Origin: Cenococcum geophilum 1.58
Lineage: Eukaryota; Ascomycota; Dothideomycetes; Gloniales; Gloniaceae
Assembly (NCBI GenBank): GCA_001692895.1
Contig: KV748192.1
Coordinates: 744,001 to 808,000, forward strand
Reading direction: 5' to 3'
DNA length: 64,000 nt
Shown here: positions 1-10,906 of the stretch, one piece after another
Layout of the letters: every line of letters begins with the position of its first letter
Position numbering within the stretch: the first letter of the stretch is position 1
Notes under the pieces: generated by a model
The model's input: only the letters and a program-made list of their open reading frames with translations
Databases searched by the model: none
What the model was told of the DNA's origin: nothing
Made by a program: the position numbers and the translations under genes

Positions 1-287
1 AAATACTAAAGGAATTAGCGTTTAATTTTAGTAATATTTTTTAATTTGATTTAAGATAGCTTTTATAGCCTTTATAGCTAGGGTCTGGGCCCTAGTCGCG
101 ATCTAATAGCAAACTATAGTTAGTTTAACAATATTGAAGCTTTAAAGGGGTTATATAAACTATCTTTTATATAATTATACGATTTTGGTGGCGCTGGTAA
201 GGAGTTAACGCTGCAGATAAATTCTACCAGAGGGCGGTAAATCAATTTTCCTAATTAGGAAGGTGCAAAATTAGATATTAGCAACCT
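1..287. other. Unclassified segment left of the H relic
   Basis: No coding frame or LTR edge is recognisable here. The segment has a fairly G+C-richer core (about 185-240) and a short palindrome, TTTTCCTAATTAGGAA, near 254-269. Similarity to gypsy family A/H begins abruptly at about 288, so this is probably the right end of another insertion into H whose left part lies outside the window. No target duplication can be tested because the left side is missing. Confidence 0.4.
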
Positions 288-852
288 CTATAAAGAGCAT
301 TCTTATAAGGTATAAAGAAATTATTTATAGTTAAAATAGATTATAAGAACCTAATAGGGTTCTTAATAATAAAAGAACTTAATTAGAGATAAGTTAAATA
401 GGCAGAAATACTTAGAGAATACTATTTTAAGATTTAGTATACTAAAGGAATTGATAATATAAAAGTAAACGCGCTAAGTAGAAAAGCTAAACTATAAAAC
501 AATAAGAAGCCATTAGGGGCTATATTATAAAAGATAAAAACAGGTTAATTAGATATAATTATCCAAAAATTATAGCAATATAAGAGTATAAGTTGCTAGA
601 AAGTAAGTAGATAAAAAATATTTAGAAAGCACAGCTTAAGGATTTAGATTTAGAGTAATATAAAAATAGAGAAGTAACGTATATTCTAAGGAGTATTATA
701 AAAGAATTTATTAAGAAATTCTAAAAGGGAGTAATATAAGGATATAATGGAGCTATAAGCTTAGTATTAAGACTCTAAAAGGAGTACATTATTTAAGGAA
801 TTTAAAGTTTAGTAAGAGAAACTATAAAGGAATATCTAGACTACTAAAAAAT
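288..852 (+). pseudogene. H pol fragment: RNase H to integrase N-terminus
   Basis: This segment aligns base for base, with many C-to-T changes, to 26375-26960 of element A. It includes the region for the RNase H motif around LIGFL..KEL..RQ.RWAEML (about 340-400) and the stretch before the integrase zinc-binding domain (about 600-840). Reverse transcriptase is absent because the window starts later. Many frames end at TAA/TAG. Element E enters at 853 with target duplication AAAAT at 848-852. It cannot encode a working enzyme. Confidence 0.8.
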
Positions 853-1078
853 TGTAAGGTGAAGATGTGGATAGGGAGTTCAATAATAGAACAATAGGGT
901 ATATTGTATAGATAGAGACGAATCCTTAAGGGAAAAGGAGGAGTTTGTGTATAAGGTAGGAAGGGTTTTTCCTAGGTATATATAGAGCACGTACCTTATG
1001 GGCAAGTCACCCCTAGGTTGCCCTAGGGTCGCCTATACCTTACAGCTATATAACTATCTACTTAAGTTTTACCTAATA
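853..1078 (-). repeat. E 3' LTR (226 bp)
   Basis: Starts TGTAAGGTG and ends ACCTAATA on the plus strand; the final TA is a RIP-altered CA. It pairs over its full length with 14781-15006. It is the 3' LTR because the element reads on the minus strand and the purine tract abuts its inner edge. Confidence 0.92.
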
Positions 1079-1506
1079 ATGCCCCCCCCCTTTAAAAAGG
1101 GTTATTCCTAATCCTTTATATACTTAAGCCTTAATAAAACTATAAGGGTACTTTTAGTCCCTTACTCGGCTATATCCTAAAAGCTCTTAGGGGCTGCTAA
1201 GGCCAGCCTTTAGCTAGGCCTTAGCTACCCCTTATAAGCTTCTCGGGCTTATAGCCTTCTTTCTTCCCTATTAGTTTGTCTCCGTACAAGGCTATTACCT
1301 ACTCTTTACTATATCGTCCTCTTCTATCGACTCCCTATGTGACTTATACTCGGCTTGCCTACTCCCTACTATATACCTTAGCAATACTACCTTACAAAAA
1401 CCCTATAAAAAACCTTAGTAAGGAAAAAATTTAGAGGGGAAAAAGCGTTTTAATTTTATGTATAGAGAGACGGGTAGTATATATACGCGGCGTAAGGATA
1501 TTAAGG

Positions 1507-1529
1507 AACTTCGACTAGCGGTTAAAGTT
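1507..1529 (+). repeat. Palindromic motif shared with C and D
   Basis: A 23-bp near-palindrome with right half GCGGTTAAAGTT; the left half AACTTCGACTA is degraded. The same motif followed by similar CTAATTAG..AGATT sequence occurs at 48534-48556 (inside C) and 63616-63638 (inside D). Here it lies opposite to the direction of its host element. Confidence 0.7.
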
Positions 1530-1732
1530 GTCTAATTAGTTAGATTTGGCTTGCTAAGACTCCCCCGCATTTAACTAAGGTAATAGTAATTTTATATACC
1601 CAGTATAGAAAATCCTAATTAGTTTATTTAATAGGTAGAGCTAATAAAACTTAATACCGTTGCCTAAATTTAATAGACTAGAAATATTCTAAAAGCTTAC
1701 TATATAGGTAAGTTACTAGTACCTTACGGGTT

Positions 1733-1947
1733 AGTTATAGGTTATTTATATACAGCTAGATTTATAGACGGTAAGGCTATATACCTATTAAATCCGCCGC
1801 TAACCCTACTTTAGCCTTATGCTATACTAGCGTCGCACCGTATATACTTTATAGGTAGGTTATAGGTTACTTACATATAGCTAGGTTTAGGACAGTAAGG
1901 CTATATGCCTATTAAATCCACCGCTAACCTATGCTTTAGCCTTATGC
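1733..1947. repeat. Imperfect tandem duplication in E 3' region
   Basis: Two direct copies of about 90 bp (about 1733-1823 and 1858-1947, period about 124) share AGTAAGGC/GGTAAGGC, CTATTAAATCC, CCGCTAACC and TTTAGCCTTATGC blocks. Differences are mostly C/T or G/A. It is a local duplication in noncoding element sequence. Confidence 0.75.
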
Positions 1948-2289
1948 GTTATTTATATAGTATATACATAGAATAGTATAAGTTATTAGTATAGGTTACC
2001 ACTAGTGGGTTACTAGTAGGTTATAAACCCCAGTTAAATAGACCCTAGTTATAAACGGGCCTATTCTCTAATATATAAATAATTCTGCTTAACTAGTATA
2101 GAGTAACAGACTAAGTCTAGGAAAGGTGATTTTTAAATTAAGCTTTATTGCTAGTATACGCTATAACCTTACTTATAAGTCACTAGCATCGCCGGGTTGC
2201 GTTAGAGTGTGGCTTATATAGGATATTAATAAATTAAAACTTCACCTTATATATACGCCGTAGTTCTTATAGCAATTATTACTTATTTT

Positions 2290-3839
2290 TTAATCCTTTA
2301 GGACGTCCTCTACTCCGCTTTAATATAGGTTATATTTTAATAACAGCGCTTACTTTTCGCCTGCGCTTTAGCTATAAGGCTAAGGTATCCCGCTTACGGT
2401 ACTTATCTAGTAGTTATTAACAATTCTTAAGTTCTGTCTCGTATTTCCATTTATTATACTTATTTAGATATTTTAGCTATTTAATAAGGTACTATAGTTA
2501 TCTAGCACAATCCTAGTAGGCAATAATTACTTTTACTTCCTAGCTGCCTTCCTTAAGCTCTTTTACTACTAGGGGTTAAAACCTAGGGCGTAACCTATAA
2601 GGCTCTAGTAGGGAAATATAGAAGCTCTAGCTTATATACTTACTGCCCTATACGCTCTAGGATCTAAAACGGTCCCATAAACTAATAGTTAAGCTTTTTA
2701 TAGGGACGTTTTATATAGATATTCTTAGAGAAGAGTAGGACTTATTTACTAACGGCGAAGTGCTTAGCTAGGTGGTGACAATTATAGTATTTTGCCTAAA
2801 GCTTTTAGGCGTATATTATTGACGCCGCCGCTGCCTTATATATAAGGTGCAGGCGTTATAAATACGTCTTTATAAGTTAGATATTTATTAACTTAGATTC
2901 CTCCCTACCTTACTAGGCGTCTTAGACGCTATTTAGGACTCTATTTAGGACGTTTAGTAGCTAGCTATAAGTGAGCTTAATAGGGGAACGCTTTATTGTA
3001 GTATGGACCTTAAAGTTATAGGTAAAGGTTGCTTCTTTAAGTAGGGAGGCCTAATTAGATTGTTCCTAGTTCTAACGCTCTATCTAACTATCTATCTATA
3101 GGTGGAATATAGTGCTAAGTTTACGTTAAACGCGGAGATAGTAGCATATAGTGCTCTAGTACTTACTTATAAATATACTACCCTTATTAGAGACGATATT
3201 ATCTAAAGGCCCTATTTACGTAAAGACTCTAAATAAGAGTTTTGCGGGTTGCGTAGCATTAATTATCTTATATACTAGATAGTAGCGCACTAGTTTTATA
3301 AAACGGTCTATAAGGATAAGGATAGAGTTATACTCTACGCCTTTAAGAGTTTTGGACTCTAGGAGATCTATAATAAAGTTAAGTAAATAATACTGCTAGG
3401 CTTGGGTGGGGACCTAGAGAGGCTATAGCTTACTATAGGATTTATAGCGGCGTAATTTGGAGCGTTGGTAGGCATTATAATTATTTAGGTATTTATAGAG
3501 GTCCTAGGAAAGGCTGTTCTAAGTATACTTTTATACAATTACCTTAAAGGTATAGTTAAAACTATAGTAGCCGCCTATAGGATCGTTATAATTCCGCTTA
3601 AGGATCTCCTATTATAATAGTATATAATTTAGCACCTAGGCCTTATTATTTTGCCTTAAAAGTCCTTAATTATTAAGGGTGTAGTCCTTATTACTAGTAG
3701 GAACTCGTTCTTAGGTTAACTAATTATATATAAAGCATATAAAGGCGTCCCTTTTTTATACTCTATAAATAAAATTAACTAGTAACTTAAGGGGTTATTC
3801 CATAAACGCCGTTTTAGCTAAAGTAGCTACTACTACCTC
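2290..3839 (-). pseudogene. E pol, distal part: integrase core and chromodomain
   Basis: On the minus strand, reading down from 3839, there is a Ty3-type integrase core at about 3430-3060 with DFIIDLLESKTLKGVEYN-like sequence, then IDRFIK and an IVSNKGSIFIS..Y block that matches the family signature around the second catalytic Asp (Asp replaced here). At about 2560-2330 a chromodomain-like block reads QYLIK.LKYL..YN.WKYETELKNC, followed at about 2300 by RSRGRPK, an AT-hook-like motif. Chromodomains steer integration to marked chromatin in chromoviruses. Multiple TAA/TAG codons interrupt the frame. It continues from 10907 once F is removed. Confidence 0.8.
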
Positions 3840-4025
3840 TGTCAGATAATCTGTATTCTCGGTGGCGTAGGACGTGCACTGGTCACGTGCATTGGTCACG
3901 TGCATTGGTCACGTGTATTGTAAATATCTTTGTCTAAGCCTAGGGGCCCTAGGTCACGCACGATTAAGATCATCAATCAATCAACCCATTTCATCAATGA
4001 ATAGCTCTATATGAGTTATCTAACA
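3840..4025 (+). repeat. F 5' LTR (186 bp) with three CACGTG repeats
   Basis: Begins TGTCAGATAATCTG and ends TTATCTAACA. CACGTG occurs at 3884-3889, 3897-3902 and 3910-3915, in tandem 13-bp units of type GGTCACGTGCATT. CACGTG is the core E-box bound by bHLH factors, so the array may be a promoter element; that role is inferred. The 3' LTR has one unit fewer. Confidence 0.93.
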
Positions 4026-4040
4026 GTTATGAGCCCAGTC
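4026..4040 (+). promoter_or_regulatory. F primer binding site, initiator tRNA-Met half type
   Basis: The bases immediately after the 5' LTR read GTTATGAGCCC, the complement of the anticodon stem-loop (GGGCTCATAAC) of initiator tRNA-Met. Several copia-type elements prime with a cleaved half of that tRNA rather than with its 3' end. The match and position are visible; priming is inferred. Confidence 0.75.
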
Positions 4041-7000
4041 CGCCGACTTAAGAAGATATTCAGCTATCACTTAATTATTTAAAGAAATTCTACCTTATCG
4101 TCAGACTCTGACACCTCATCGTCACAAGACGACCCTAATCGAAATCCTACCTCAATTGTCACAGGACGAGATTCCATGAGATTCCACCTTAATCGTTAGA
4201 GGACGATCCTGACGATAAGGACAATCCTAATAATAAGGACGATCCTGATAATAAGGACGATCCTAACAATAAAATACCATCTCAATTCCTCCTTTGCCTA
4301 TTAGTTAAATGACTTTACTAACTACCTTATCGAATACGATTATCCTTAATAAGCTAGAAGACTGGGAACAATGGCTATGGCAACTCCGAGCCCTTATAAA
4401 TTAGCAAATTTAGGCCCACGTTAACCCAGCTACTAAAGCACCTTAAGAAGGTCTATTTAAAAAACCACCTTATCCAAAGGTTATAGATTTTAATAAGAAT
4501 GCAACCTTATATATATAGCTCTCGTCAAATTAACAGAAAGCGTATAAGAATAGTAGATAATACTATAACTAGGATATAAAGTACTTCCTAAAATAGGAAG
4601 AGCATCTATAACAGATACGCACCTAGATTACGACCATAGTATCAATTTAGAAGAAGCTACTACTTAACCCTTCCTTAACAGTTAAAGAATGGCTATCCCA
4701 ATTAAAGGAAAACACAGAACTTACCTTATTATTTATTAGGAAGAAGGTATAACACTAGTATATAGAAGCCCTTAAGGGGTTTAAACACTTATTAAAATTA
4801 AATTAGTAGTTAAATTAATGGGAATACGTAATAGTACTAAGAGAGAAGTATAAGATCCCTTAAATATCCGATAAAATCTAGCTTTAAGATTTAGCAGAAG
4901 TTATTTAACCTTTTAGCAACGCCTACTATATAAAGTATACTACTAAGTTAAATAACCCGCAGAAGTTAAGATCTTCTAAATACTGTAGAGTAGTAAAGGA
5001 GCTGTAAGAAGGACTTAGAACACCCTTAAAGAAAGCTAATACTACTATAAGGGGGAGTACCTTTAATGTAGACTTCGCAGAGCAAGCTATTAAGGATTAC
5101 TTTAATACTACTAAAGGTTTATAAAGAGGAAGAGCCTTAGTATATAATAGACGCTTAAAGAGAGCCGGGACACTAGTAGATAAAGAGACGTCCTATAAGA
5201 AGCTAATGCCTAAGTACTTAGTATACGGAATACGAGGACACTCCCTATAGGACTATTAGTATTTATTTAAAGATAAAAGACCTATAGAAGTTATAATAGA
5301 AGATACGCGCATTAATAGGGCACTAAAGAACGTAGAAAAGAATAAGAATCTCGCTAACTAAGTTATAAAGATTAGACTTAAAGAATAGGAAGATAAGGCT
5401 TAACAATAACAGGATAAGAGTTAGGAAGTTAAGATTAAGGGAGAAGCTAATGCGATATTCCTAGAATTATATTACATAGGTTAAATCCATCTACTAAAGC
5501 TATCGACTATTCTTAACTTAGGAACCACTCTCTATATCTTTAATAACCTTTCTCGTTTCTATAACTTTAGGAAAGCTTTAAGACTTAAATACATTATCGC
5601 CAGTAGCTTAGAAGTGCCTATACTAGGCTATAGTAACGTTACTATCTAAGTTATAAAACTAGACAAGAGTAAGGGAATTCTACGTCTTAAGGACGTTGCC
5701 TTTTATACGGACTTTAATACAAATCTAGTGTTGTTCCGTTTACTTTAAAAACGAAAGTACTACTAGGATAATAAAGAAAAGAATAATCTTCTAGTTTAAA
5801 AGAATAACTTAGTCCTATATTAAATAGAAGAACGTTATAGATAATAGACTATTAAATACGTCTAACTAGGAAGTCTATTAGCATTTAATATAAGCTAACT
5901 GCTACGCTAACGGAAGCGTAGAGTATTATTAAGAGACGCTTATCTAGATTTAAAAGGAGATATATATTTATAGTATCTGTGTCTAGGTTATCTAGGACCT
6001 ATAAGCCTTTATTATTTAGGTCTTAACGCCTTAGGAGTTAATCTTTAAGGCCTAAAGATAACAGAATATTAATATTACAGTCTCGCTAAAATTAAGCGTT
6101 AGGTCTTAAGAAGGGTTTTAAAACAAAATATTAATAAACCTTGTTTTAACCTCTATATTAACTAAACTAACCTTAAGGAAGTATATGCTGGATTTATACG
6201 AGTTATATTTATCTATAATACCTTCTTAGGAAGAACCTTCTAGTATTTTATAACGACGTATAGCGAAAAGAAGGAGACACTATAAGTGCTTAAAGATTTC
6301 ACCTAATGGATTTGTCTAAGGTATAACTTTAAGGTTAACACTATTAGATTAAATAACGAGCTAGGGAAAAGGAGAACCCTTAAATAGCTACGGACTTAAG
6401 GAATTATATTTAAGCCTTTGGCGCTATATACCTAAGCTTAAAATAGTACCGCTAAACGCTTAGGGGGTGTAATTATTAAGAGATTACGAGCAATAAGAAT
6501 TGCTGCTAATTTACTACACAACCTATAGAACGAGATAGTTAACTACATAGTATACCTTTAAGATTAAACGCTACTAAAAAGCAATAGTTGGAAATTATTA
6601 TATAAGAAGTTTTATACCTTTCTAGCTAATAGGTTAAGAAAGCCGTAACTAGCGTACCTAAAAGCCTACGGCTGTAGGGCGTATATAATAACGTCGGACG
6701 CATAGCTAAAGAAGAAAAGGCTAAGCAAGCTAGATCCGCGAGCCTATATCGGCTACCTTATTAGCTATAACTCTACCAATATCTATAGGATCTAGATCCT
6801 ATATAAAGGTATCATTATCTCTACTAGGGACGTTATCTTTAATAAGAAGACGTTCTTTAACGGCAAGTAAACGGATATCTTAAAGGACCTATACGCTGAG
6901 TTAGACACGCTAATTAAGAATATTTAACTCCTTAATACCTTAACTAAGAATAAGGTCCTTCTGAAAGATAATAAAGAAATATTTAAACCGTTAATTTAAG

Positions 7001-9153
7001 AGGAAGATAACAACGACGTTAATAAGCCAGTTTAAACCTTTAATAAGTTAGCAGATCTTAAGCTTGTAAGAGCTCTTAAAAATATATACTATACACCACC
7101 TCTAATAAAAGAAGATAAAGAATCTCTATATGCCTTTTACGTTAAGTATCCTATAAAGTTAGATATATAAGGTACTAATTAAGACGTCGCTTATTAAGTA
7201 GGAGATGCGTTTAACACTTAGGGGGTGCCCAACGACTTAATTAAAGACTTGTTTAAGGAAGCCAGCAATAATAGGTTTAAAGACTTTATTACTAAAAGGA
7301 TTACATTAGCCTATTACGGCGCCTTCTTAATAGGAAGGAAGTTTAACTTTAATAGTCGACTTAATAATAGCAAGCTAAAATTAGGCAGAATACGCGATGT
7401 TAGATTATATAGGAAGAACCTACTTCCGCCACCCTAGTTAATTAGGGACCTTAATATATATCCTTTTCAAGATTAGTTCTAAGAGGCTTAACAAGCCCAT
7501 CTCTAATCTTATTATTAAATAAGGTCGTTTTAAGAAATAGATAAGAAGTATGTAAAGGGACAGCAGGTCCTTAGCTTAATATAGGTATTCGTCTATAAGA
7601 CGGACAAGTACGGATTTCTCCAGAAATGTAAGGCACGCTTAGTAGTCTATGGAAATTAATAGGCCCCAGAAGACCTACCTATAAGAGCTACTATATTAGC
7701 TAGTACGACCTTCTAAACCCTTATAGCGATTACTACAAAATTCAACCTAGAGACGACATAGATAGATATAGTTAATGCGTTTATCCATTGCGATCTTAAC
7801 AAGGTTATCTATATAAAGCTACCACTAGGGTTTAATAAAGGAAAGACAGACAAAGTACTGCGCTTAAGAAAAGCTCTATATAGACTATAATAATCACCAC
7901 TATTATAGCAAATGAATCTTACGAGCTTATTAAACGAATTAGGTTTTAAAGAAGTACCCTAGGAGCCGTATATTATGCTAAAAGGTAAAATAGTTATCTT
8001 CTTCTATGTTAATAATATTGTCTTCTACTACCAAAAGATAGATAAGAAGAAAGCTTAAGAAGTAATTAAGGAGCTAAGCAAGGAATACTAGATAAGTACC
8101 CTTAGCGAGCTAAAATAGTTCCTAAAAATCTATATATTACACAATTGTAGCTAAAGGCTCCTGTGGCTATCCCAGGAAGCCTATATTAAGAAGATAGCTA
8201 ACTAGTATAAGATAGATCTTAGAGGGCGTCTTTTAAATACTCCTATAGCAGAATCGGAACTCCTCCCTACCAATTACTGTATAATCCGTCCGACGCGTCT
8301 ATCCCCTAATATAGACCTATTAGTCCGTCCTATATCCCTACTAGCTTCTACAATACTATATTAGAGAAAACTAGGTTTAGTACTCTATACAGCCACTATA
8401 ACGCGTCCGGATATTGCCTTTGCAATATTACGGCTAGTAAGGTTTAATTAGGACCTAAGTTAAAAGCACTATTAAGTAGTAGATAGAGTTATCTAGTACC
8501 TATATAGTATAAGGAGCAGAGCAATCTACTATAGAGGAGATAAGGAAGGAATAAACGGTAAAGGGAGAGATAAAGGAATACGCGACTAAGGACGAGACGA
8601 CGGAGACAGTAGAAGTAAAGCGCAATTATTTATTTATATTAGCGACGCATTATTTACAGACAACTCCGTTAATAGAAAGAGCTTATAAGGATATATTATA
8701 AAGCTATTTAGGGGACTGATCGCCTAGAGAGTAAATAAGTAGGGTACTGTTACGACGTTAAGTATAGAAGCTAAGTTGTTAGCCCTATTATAGACAGTAA
8801 AGGAAGCTATTTTTATTAGTAGGCTATTTAAAGTAATAACATTACAACTAAACGAGCCCTTAATTATTAACTGCGATAATATTTAGACACTTTAACTAAT
8901 TATAGAAGATATAGTAAAGCTAATTATAAAGCTCCAATATATTAACATCTATTAACACTAGTTGCGTTAAGAATACGTAATAAGATAAGTGCTATTACAA
9001 TAGAAAGTAATAAAAGAGATAATCGCCGATGGACTTATAAAGGCCCTGCCCAAGTAGAGGTTTAAAAGCTTCGTTAATATAATTGGAATAGTAGATATTA
9101 AGGAGCAGCTAAATAAGGAAAAGCAAATAGAGGACCTAAGGGAGAAGGCTCTA

Positions 9154-10610
9154 CGTAGCCGAAATAAGTGTCAGTTTGGGGCACGTGCGCACCCACCAAA
9201 ATCATACTTCACGATCACAATACCACAATACAGCCAAATCAATTTAATATCGAGTCATCTGCCCGTCAGCCCTAATGCACTTATATAGGCGCTTTATGTA
9301 CTAGCTGTATATCTCTGCAATCTTCTTCTAATCTACTTAGTTCTCCCAAACATCTATAAAACGCTCTAATGCTATATCCTCTTCCACGCGCTTTAAATAA
9401 AATTTCTTCTTAATAGGATAGGCTAAGGACTCTATAATTAATAGATCTGGTAATAAACCAGGCAATATTAGAAGCTTTAAGTCCTATTCCTTTACCTAGG
9501 CTAAAGACTCCCTTAATTTATGCGCTAAATCTATATCCTAGTATAAAGTAATTCCCTTAATATTAAACTTTAAAAGAAGCCATGGCAACACCTACTTAGT
9601 ATCAGCTTTTAAGTTTATCTTACTTACCTAGTTATCCACCTTATATAAGAAGAACTTCTTTTAGGTCCTACCAATAATAACGAAGATATTAAACAGTTTA
9701 AGATGCTTCTTCTCTTAGGCTTTCCCCTTTTTATCCTTTTTAGTAACCCCCTTCTTCCTATAAACATTCTATAGTAAATAGCAGTAAAGATTACTACTCC
9801 TTCTCTTAATTCTATAGGTTTCTTTAGCACCTAAATTAAAGTAATATTTATTATAAAAAGCAATATTATTCTAGTCCTTGGGATAAGATCTTTCTTCTAG
9901 CTATAAATAGCACTAATTCTTTCTTCTATCTGCCTACTCTAGGTTAAGCCACTTCTCTTCTTCCATCTTTACATTAATATACCCTTTATCCTTTTTTATG
10001 GCTCTTTAAATTAGCTTATTTCTAAGAGGTTAGCAACCTATTCTTCAAGTTAGAACCATTAAAAGATCTTTACAATTTAGGGCCTCTTAAATAATAGTCT
10101 GCTATAGGGCTAATTTTAAGTCTTAATTAAGATTGGGGTCGTCCAAATACACAGTAATAGCGTAGGTGTCTTCCTTTATAAGAGCTTAATTTCTCCCTCT
10201 TATTTCTAGCCTAGAATTGTATATAGTTCTATATTACTTTAAGGCCATAATACGTTACTAAGAGCGCTCTGTAATTCTAGTAGCCTACTATATAATAGCT
10301 AGAGGAATAGCCTTACCCAGTAATTAGCCAAAGATTTTGGCGTAGAGAACTCCTGTGCATAAAGGAGTCTTTAGATGCTTATTTTCCCTAGCGTTATAGT
10401 ATAATTCTGGGGGTAGGGTAAAGTATTTTGCCCGCATCTTTCGGGATACAGGCTCCTTAGTAACTTGGGTTATAATTAGTAATTACAGCAAACGAATTTG
10501 GGTGCGAAATGGTGGTGTTGTGAGGTTTGTTATAATTGTAAGGCATACTTAGGGGGCTTTGTTTGGGTGGGGCGCGCACATGCCCCAAACCGACACTTAT
10601 TTCGGCTACG
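9154..10610 (-). mobile_element. Tc1-like DNA transposon G
   Basis: A 1,457-bp element has inverted ends that begin CGTAGCCGAAATAAGTGTC and match for about 45 bp (9154-9198 against 10566-10610, few mismatches). It is flanked by TA at 9152-9153 and 10611-10612. TA target duplication plus a DD34E transposase places it in Tc1/mariner. It sits in the F gag-pol frame and appears less RIP-mutated than its surroundings at the ends. Confidence 0.9.
9244..10437 (-). pseudogene. G transposase, DD34E type, with stop codons
   Basis: Reading from ATG 10437 to TAA 9244 gives 398 codons, in phase end to end. The C-terminal half is diagnostic: TLY.DIDLAHK has the second catalytic Asp, followed 34 residues later by Glu in LPDLLIIES, then a Tc1-type tail ending RLYKCIRADGQMTRY. 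The N-terminal part should hold the helix-turn-helix DNA-binding region and begins MRAKYFTLPPELYYN. At least ten in-frame TAA/TAG codons are present, so no active enzyme can be made. The start is the first Met in phase after the inverted repeat; a start further upstream is possible. Confidence 0.82.
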
Positions 10611-10612
10611 TA

Positions 10613-10728
10613 GAGAAAGGTTAGGGCGAGAAGGAAGGATTTAGATAAGATTACGGTTTAATTAACGCATAGATAGACACAAAAAGGTAGCTAGCTTCGT
10701 CCTCGACTAGGTTAAAGCTAAGGGGGTA
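10613..10728 (+). other. F gag-pol C-terminal tail and polypurine tract
   Basis: After removal of G the F frame continues (EKG.GEKEGF..DYGLINA) up to the 3' LTR. GCTAAGGGGGTA directly before 10729 is the polypurine tract that primes plus-strand synthesis. Confidence 0.7.
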
Positions 10729-10901
10729 TGTTAGATAATCTGTATTCTTAGTAGCGTAGGACATGCACTAGTTACGTGTATTGGTCACGTGTATTATAAA
10801 TATCTTCGTTTAAGCCTAGGGGCCCTAGGTCACGCACAATTAAGATCATTAATTAATTAACCCATTTTATTAATGAATAGCTTTATATAAGTTATTTAAT
10901 A
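10729..10901 (+). repeat. F 3' LTR (173 bp)
   Basis: Begins TGTTAGATAATCTG and ends TTATTTAATA (RIP form of TCTAACA). It aligns with 3840-4025 except for loss of one 13-bp CACGTG unit, which accounts exactly for the 186/173 length difference. Only one intact CACGTG remains (10786-10791); the other unit reads TTACGTG. Confidence 0.92.
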
Positions 10902-10906
10902 ACCTC

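Larger units (their letters stand above)
1079..2290. other. E 3' untranslated region with polypurine tract
   Basis: The region lies between the end of the E chromodomain and its 3' LTR. The inner LTR edge is followed by a C-run at about 1081-1090, which reads on the element strand as a purine tract. The rest has no convincing frame. It contains the shared palindromic motif at 1507-1529 and an imperfect tandem duplication at 1733-1947. Confidence 0.6.
4309..10728 (+). pseudogene. F gag-pol polyprotein, RIP-broken
   Basis: A single frame opens at ATG 4309 (MTLLTTLSNTIILNKLEDW, a copia gag N-terminus) and stays in phase through the reverse transcriptase (FYVNNIVFYY at about 8002, the YVDD box with Asp lost) to 9153. 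Integrase lies at about 5950-6560 (ITTYSEKK near 6250, then a region around LYTQAQNSTAKR), RT at about 7620-8150, and RNase H at about 8600-9050 (ADGLIKALPK near 9030). One stop-free run, 7225-7437, survives in phase. Insertion of G splits it at 9153; the frame resumes at 10613. The coding part is about 4.9 kb without G, a normal copia length. Stops are TAA/TAG at Gln/Trp positions. Confidence 0.88.
3840..10901 (+). mobile_element. Ty1/copia element F, complete, carrying Tc1-like insertion G
   Basis: A copia-type element with LTRs at 3840-4025 (186 bp) and 10729-10901 (173 bp), target duplication ACCTC at 3835-3839 and 10902-10906, a tRNA primer site just inside the 5' LTR, one continuous gag-pol frame, and a purine tract before the 3' LTR. 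Domain order is gag, integrase, reverse transcriptase, RNase H, which defines Ty1/copia. G interrupts the RNase H end at 9154-10610. RIP-type stops are frequent, so the element is dead. Confidence 0.93.

Noticed and set aside
9624..9830. 68-codon minus-strand frame in G
   Set aside because: Offset by one base from the phase joining the transposase ATG with its DD34E motif and C-terminal tail.
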